A DNA stretch of 64,000 nucleotides from Maritalea mobilis. GTDB taxonomy: Bacteria > Pseudomonadota > Alphaproteobacteria > Rhodobacterales > Rhodobacteraceae. This document shows positions 60,710-64,000 of the stretch, one piece after another. The stretch is taken from the NCBI RefSeq assembly GCF_019800885.1, contig NZ_JAHVKE010000002.1, forward strand, positions 682,001-746,000, in the 5' to 3' direction. The number at the start of each line of letters is the position of its first letter. Position 1 is the stretch's first letter. A program made the position numbers and the translations under genes. The notes beneath the pieces were generated by a model that ran no database searches, was not told the DNA's origin, and was given only the letters and a program-made list of their open reading frames with translations.

Positions 60710-61624
60710 TCAGGCGGCGGGGGGTGCAGCCCGGCTGACCGCGCGTTCGCGCCAGACGATGTAGAGGCCCGCAGCGATGGTCACCACGATCCCCCAGGCC
60801 GCCAACCCGTCTGGCAGGTCACCGAAGATGACGAAGCCCACGAGCGTCGCCAGCGGGATTTCAAGATATTGCATCGGCGCCAGCGTGGCGGAGGGCGCAA
60901 AGCGCAGCGACCATGTCATAAGCAGATGCGCCACCGCCCCCGCGAACCCGAGGATCGCGAAAAGGCCCAGGTCTGCCCCCATCGGCGTGATCCACCCGGT
61001 CAGCGGGGTTTCCCCGGCCACGGGCAGAAACACGAAAGGGATCAGGATCGGCAGGGCAAGGATGGCCGCGGCCCCCTGCAGGGCGACCGGGTCGATTTCC
61101 TTGGCCACCTGCCGCGTGACGAGCATGAAGAAGGCGAAGATGAAGGCCACCGCCAGGGGCAAAAGGGCGGGCCAGCCGACCTCGGCGAAACTGGGCTGCA
61201 CGACCATCAAGGTGCCCGCAAACCCCACGGCGCAGGCGGCCAGACGTCTGGGGCCGACCTCTTCGTTCAGCACCCACCACCCGAGCAGCAGCATGATGAA
61301 GGGCATGACGAAGGCGATGGCGATGGCATCGGCCAGGGGGAGGTAGCGCAGCGCGGTGAACATCAGGCCGATCCCGCTCATCTGCAAGAGAGTGCGCAGC
61401 AGCGTCAGCCGCACCACCCGTGCATTGGGAAAAAGGCTCTGCCGTAGCCAGAGTGCCAGCGGCAACAGCAGGATCGCCTGAGCCGCGAAGCGGATCAGCA
61501 CCAGTTGTGTCAGGGGAAAGTCGCCCAACAGCTTCGCCATCGCATCGGCGATGGGCACGATGGCGCAAAAGCCCAGCATCAATACGATGCCGAGCAGCGG
61601 GCGGTCGGCGTGGGGTTGGCTCAT
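60710..61624 (-). CDS. EamA/DMT superfamily exporter
   Basis: A 304-residue drug/metabolite transporter with ten membrane helices in two EamA repeats: the first ends FVMPFIMLLLGWWVLNEEVG (the typical E-rich end), the second ends LEIPLATLVGFVIFGDLPDG. GRxxA-type basic loops lie between. The ATG at 61624 (MSQPHADR) is chosen over a GTG at 61660 because it starts the family-like part. Likely exports amino acids or small metabolites; substrate unknown. It lies between the VIT1-like gene and ycjF on the same strand. Confidence 0.87.
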   Translation of the reverse strand: MSQPHADRPLLGIVLMLGFCAIVPIADAMAKLLGDFPLTQLVLIRFAAQAILLLPLALWLRQSLFPNARVVRLTLLRTLLQMSGIGLMFTALRYLPLADAIAIAFVMPFIMLLLGWWVLNEEVGPRRLAACAVGFAGTLMVVQPSFAEVGWPALLPLAVAFIFAFFMLVTRQVAKEIDPVALQGAAAILALPILIPFVFLPVAGETPLTGWITPMGADLGLFAILGFAGAVAHLLMTWSLRFAPSATLAPMQYLEIPLATLVGFVIFGDLPDGLAAWGIVVTIAAGLYIVWRERAVSRAAPPAA

Positions 61625-61690
61625 GCCCCTGTCTGTGGCACGCGGCGCGGGGGCTGTCACGTCAGATCAGCCATGCAGATCGAAGCGGGC

Positions 61691-62701
61691 TCAGGCCTTT
61701 TGGCCGAACAGCCCCGTCAGCGCCCGGCGCACGGTCGCCGTCACGCCGGGCTTCTTGACCGTGGTAAAGGGGATCGGGCGGCAGACTTCGATGGCTGCGA
61801 CCCCCACCCGCGCGGTCAACGCGCCGTTCACGATCCCCTCGCCGAACCGACGGGAGACCTTGGAGAGCATCGAGCCACCGGCGACCGACCCGATCAGGTC
61901 GTCGCCAACCGCCACCGCGCCCGTGGCCACGAGGTGGGTCAGCACCGCGCGGGTCAGGCGCCACGCACCAAGGGTGCCGGCGCGCCCGCCATAGATCTCG
62001 GCGATGCGCCGGATCATCCGCAAGTTCGCCGTCAGCGCCGTGAACACGTCCGCAAGGGCGAGCGGTACAAGGGCTGTGACCGTCGCCACTTGCCGCGCCG
62101 CGGCCTCGACCTCGCGCGTTGCAGCAGCGTCGAGCGGGGCCAGCAACTGCGTCTCGGTCAGCGCGAAGAGGCTGGTGACGTCGAACACGTCCCCGCGCTG
62201 GCGTTCGACCGTCTCGCGCCCGAGGCGCAACTCCGCCCGCCCGCGATACAGGCCGGTCAGCCGGTCCACGACCGCTCGCCCGTCCTTCAGATCGCCCGAG
62301 GCCAATGCGCTTTCGGCCTGCCGATGAAGGGCGTCCAATCGCCCGAGGCGCGAAAAAGCCGCCAACTCGCGCAGCGCAATGATCGCAAGGGTGCCGATGA
62401 CGACCGCGATGAGACCGGTCGCCGTCCATCCGAGGATCGGGTTGGTCGCCAGAAGGCCCGTCACGAACTCCCACGCGGCCAGCGAGACGACGAACCCGAT
62501 CAGCGCGGTCAGCGCCGCCCAGAACCAGCGCGCGACGCGCGAGGGTTTGCGCGCGCCCAAGGTCGCAACCACCTGCATCGCGCGGCCTTCGGGGGCGCTG
62601 CCGGGCAGATCGGGGACCGGGTCGGCTGCTTCGGGGCCTTGTCGCGATGCCGCCTCGTCTTCGTCCAGTTCGATCAGGACCGGGCCTTTGCGTTCGCTCA
62701 T
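61691..62701 (-). CDS. ycjF: YcjF/TIGR01620 (DUF697) membrane protein
   Basis: A 336-residue inner-membrane protein of the TIGR01620/DUF697 family. An acidic N-terminal region (about residues 1-60) is followed by two helices (about 62-82, WFWAALTALIGFVVSLAAW, and 90-110, GWTATGLIAVVIGTLAIIAL), a central soluble part and the DUF697 region with VTALVPLALADVFTALTANL and RRFGEGIVNGALTARVG. It lies 10 bases after ycjX, the same pair as in E. coli (ycjX-ycjF, stress-induced there). Molecular role unknown. Confidence 0.87.
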   Translation of the reverse strand: MSERKGPVLIELDEDEAASRQGPEAADPVPDLPGSAPEGRAMQVVATLGARKPSRVARWFWAALTALIGFVVSLAAWEFVTGLLATNPILGWTATGLIAVVIGTLAIIALRELAAFSRLGRLDALHRQAESALASGDLKDGRAVVDRLTGLYRGRAELRLGRETVERQRGDVFDVTSLFALTETQLLAPLDAAATREVEAAARQVATVTALVPLALADVFTALTANLRMIRRIAEIYGGRAGTLGAWRLTRAVLTHLVATGAVAVGDDLIGSVAGGSMLSKVSRRFGEGIVNGALTARVGVAAIEVCRPIPFTTVKKPGVTATVRRALTGLFGQKA

Positions 62702-62711
62702 CTTTCCGTCC

Positions 62712-64000
62712 TCATCTCAGCCGGTCGCCCAGCAGGAACTCCGCCGCGCGGTCCAGCCGGATATGCGGCGGCCCCTCGCCCGGTCGCAGGCTGGACGGGG
62801 CGGGCGCGAACCGCATCACGCCGTAATCGCCATCGAGCCAAGCCTCGGCCCCGTCCCGCGCGGGCGTCAGCAGGGCCGCCGGATCGGCGGGCAGGTCGCC
62901 GGGATGAAGCGCCGCCTGTTTGCCGGTTTCTTCCAGCACGCCCCGAACGACCCCGAGGTCGTCGCCGTTCACCCGCCGCGTTTCCTCGACCGTTGCGCGC
63001 AGGGCGGCGATGGCCATGGCCTGCGTCTCCGCCCCGCTGAAATCGGCGCGCCGCCGCGCCTCGGAGACCAGCGCCTCCATGATCGCGGCAAGGCGGGCGT
63101 GTTGTTCGTGGTGCAGATGGTCCGCCTTGGTCGCGGCAAAGAGGATGCGGTCCACCCGCTTGCCGAGGATCGCGGTCAGAAAGCTGTTTCGCCCAGGCCG
63201 GAACGCCCCGAGGATGCCGGCCAGCGCGCGGCGCAGATCCTCCAGCGCGGGCGGCCCGGAATGGATCGCGCCAAGCGCATCGACCAGGACGATCTGCCGG
63301 TCGATCCGGGCGAAGTGGTTGCGAAAGAACGGTTTGACGACCTGCGACTTGTAGGCCTCGTAGCGCCGGGCGAATTCGCGCGCCAGCGAACCGCGCGGGG
63401 CGGCGCTTGCGGGCAGCGGCGCAAAGGTCAGGGCGGGGCTGCCCTCTAGATCGCCGGGCAGAAGGAACCGGCCCGGCGTGCAATCGGAATAGCCGGCGTC
63501 GCGCGTGGCTTGCAGGTAGTCGGTCCAGCCACGGGCCAGCGCCGTGGCGGTGGGTTCGTCCAGCTTGTCGTCCGTTGCCGTCCGCTCGACCAGGGCGACA
63601 TAGGCCGTCCCCTCGGGCCGGGTGCGGGCAGCGGCAAGGGCCGCCTCGGACCACGCCGCGAAATCCTGTTCCAGCAGCGCGAGGTCCAACAGCCACTCGC
63701 CCGGGTAGTCCACGATATCGAGATGCACGGTGCGCGGCCCGGTCACTCCACCCAGCAGCCCCGTTGGCCGCACCCGCAGCGACAGGCGCAGTTCCGAGAC
63801 CGAGCGCGTGCTGTCCGGCCAGTACGGGGTCGGCCCCGTCATGGCGGCGAGGTGATCCTCGAAGGCGAAGCGCGGGACGGTATCGTCGGGTTGCGGTTGC
63901 AGGTAGGCGGCCTCGATCCGGCCGGATTGCGCGGCCTCCAGCCCCGGCATGCGGCCCCGGTCCAGCAGGTTCGCCACGAGCGAGGTGATGAACACCGTCT
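62712..64000 (-). CDS. ycjX: YcjX-like P-loop ATPase/GTPase, 5' end outside the window
   Basis: C-terminal roughly 429 residues of a YcjX family nucleotide-binding protein; the gene runs off the right edge. The visible N-terminal part TVFITSLVANLLDRGRMPG follows directly after the P-loop lysine region. Later family blocks are LDIVDYPGEWLLDL (Walker B-like DxPG), GRFLLPGDLEGSPALTF, YKSQVVKPFFRNHFARIDRQ, and ATKADHLHHEQH (NKxD-like). The next gene in the transcript is ycjF, 10 bases downstream. Conserved in proteobacteria; function unknown. Confidence 0.88.
   Translation of the reverse strand, partial: TVFITSLVANLLDRGRMPGLEAAQSGRIEAAYLQPQPDDTVPRFAFEDHLAAMTGPTPYWPDSTRSVSELRLSLRVRPTGLLGGVTGPRTVHLDIVDYPGEWLLDLALLEQDFAAWSEAALAAARTRPEGTAYVALVERTATDDKLDEPTATALARGWTDYLQATRDAGYSDCTPGRFLLPGDLEGSPALTFAPLPASAAPRGSLAREFARRYEAYKSQVVKPFFRNHFARIDRQIVLVDALGAIHSGPPALEDLRRALAGILGAFRPGRNSFLTAILGKRVDRILFAATKADHLHHEQHARLAAIMEALVSEARRRADFSGAETQAMAIAALRATVEETRRVNGDDLGVVRGVLEETGKQAALHPGDLPADPAALLTPARDGAEAWLDGDYGVMRFAPAPSSLRPGEGPPHIRLDRAAEFLLGDRLR

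Overview
The window is a GC-rich chromosomal stretch from an alphaproteobacterium, most likely a marine member of the Rhodobacteraceae (Roseobacter group). This rests on gene content and on recognisable family versions: the ethylmalonyl-CoA pathway, an HvrA-type H-NS protein, DUF1523, NnrU, FYDLN-acid and YcjX/YcjF proteins, and a two-lipoyl-domain OdhB. I see no phage, insertion sequence, integrase, CRISPR array, rRNA or replication origin; this is core and near-core genome. The only RNA gene seen is tRNA-Ala(GGC), and one leader RNA resembles the alphaproteobacterial speF motif.

Layout. 1-2.1 kb: end of a peptide-type ABC solute-binding protein and small membrane proteins. 2.2-5.9 kb: deoC, a small membrane protein and a two-domain aldehyde dehydrogenase in one operon. 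6.3-11.3 kb: ccrA (crotonyl-CoA carboxylase/reductase), a PlsB-like acyltransferase and ecm (ethylmalonyl-CoA mutase). 11.4-14.8 kb: hns, deoD, ornithine decarboxylase with its leader, and a DUF1989 protein. 14.8-19.4 kb: two small ORFs, sdhCDAB and a DoxX protein. 19.5-23.2 kb: a probable operon mcl2-nnrU-DUF1737-mch, again ethylmalonyl-CoA pathway, and a TauE exporter. 23.3-37 kb: mdh, pepT, sucCD, two uncharacterised genes, sucAB, MAPEG and lpd. 37-39.2 kb: a GntR/FCD regulator, a YgjP-like metallopeptidase, a FYDLN protein and tRNA-Ala. 39.3-42.7 kb: gpsA, a HAD phosphatase and a GgpS-like synthase, read here as a glucosylglycerol operon; then galU, a beta-hydroxyacid dehydrogenase, selU and valS. 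49.4-64 kb: small genes, two PLP aminotransferases, ygfZ, an MGMT/DUF3253/GST operon, ileS, a VIT1-type transporter, an EamA exporter, and ycjF and ycjX (cut by the window end).

How the genes work together. The window supplies succinate dehydrogenase, malate dehydrogenase, succinyl-CoA synthetase and the complete 2-oxoglutarate dehydrogenase complex, plus four steps of the ethylmalonyl-CoA route for acetyl-CoA assimilation (Ccr, Ecm, Mch, Mcl2). deoD and deoC serve deoxynucleoside breakdown; the aldehyde dehydrogenase may oxidise the acetaldehyde that DeoC releases.

The most interesting signals are regulatory. (1) sdhC and sucC each have two copies of TGTGATCAC spaced exactly 21 bp, pointing to one regulator for both operons. 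(2) An identical 15-bp box lies upstream of ccrA and of mcl2, the two ethylmalonyl-CoA transcription units. (3) Clusters of 16- to 20-bp palindromes built on CTCGAG or CTGCAG cores sit just after three unrelated genes. (4) A second 3'-end element, a 22-23 bp box followed by a hairpin, occurs twice. (5) The gpsA-phosphatase-ggpS operon has its own LacI-like operator.
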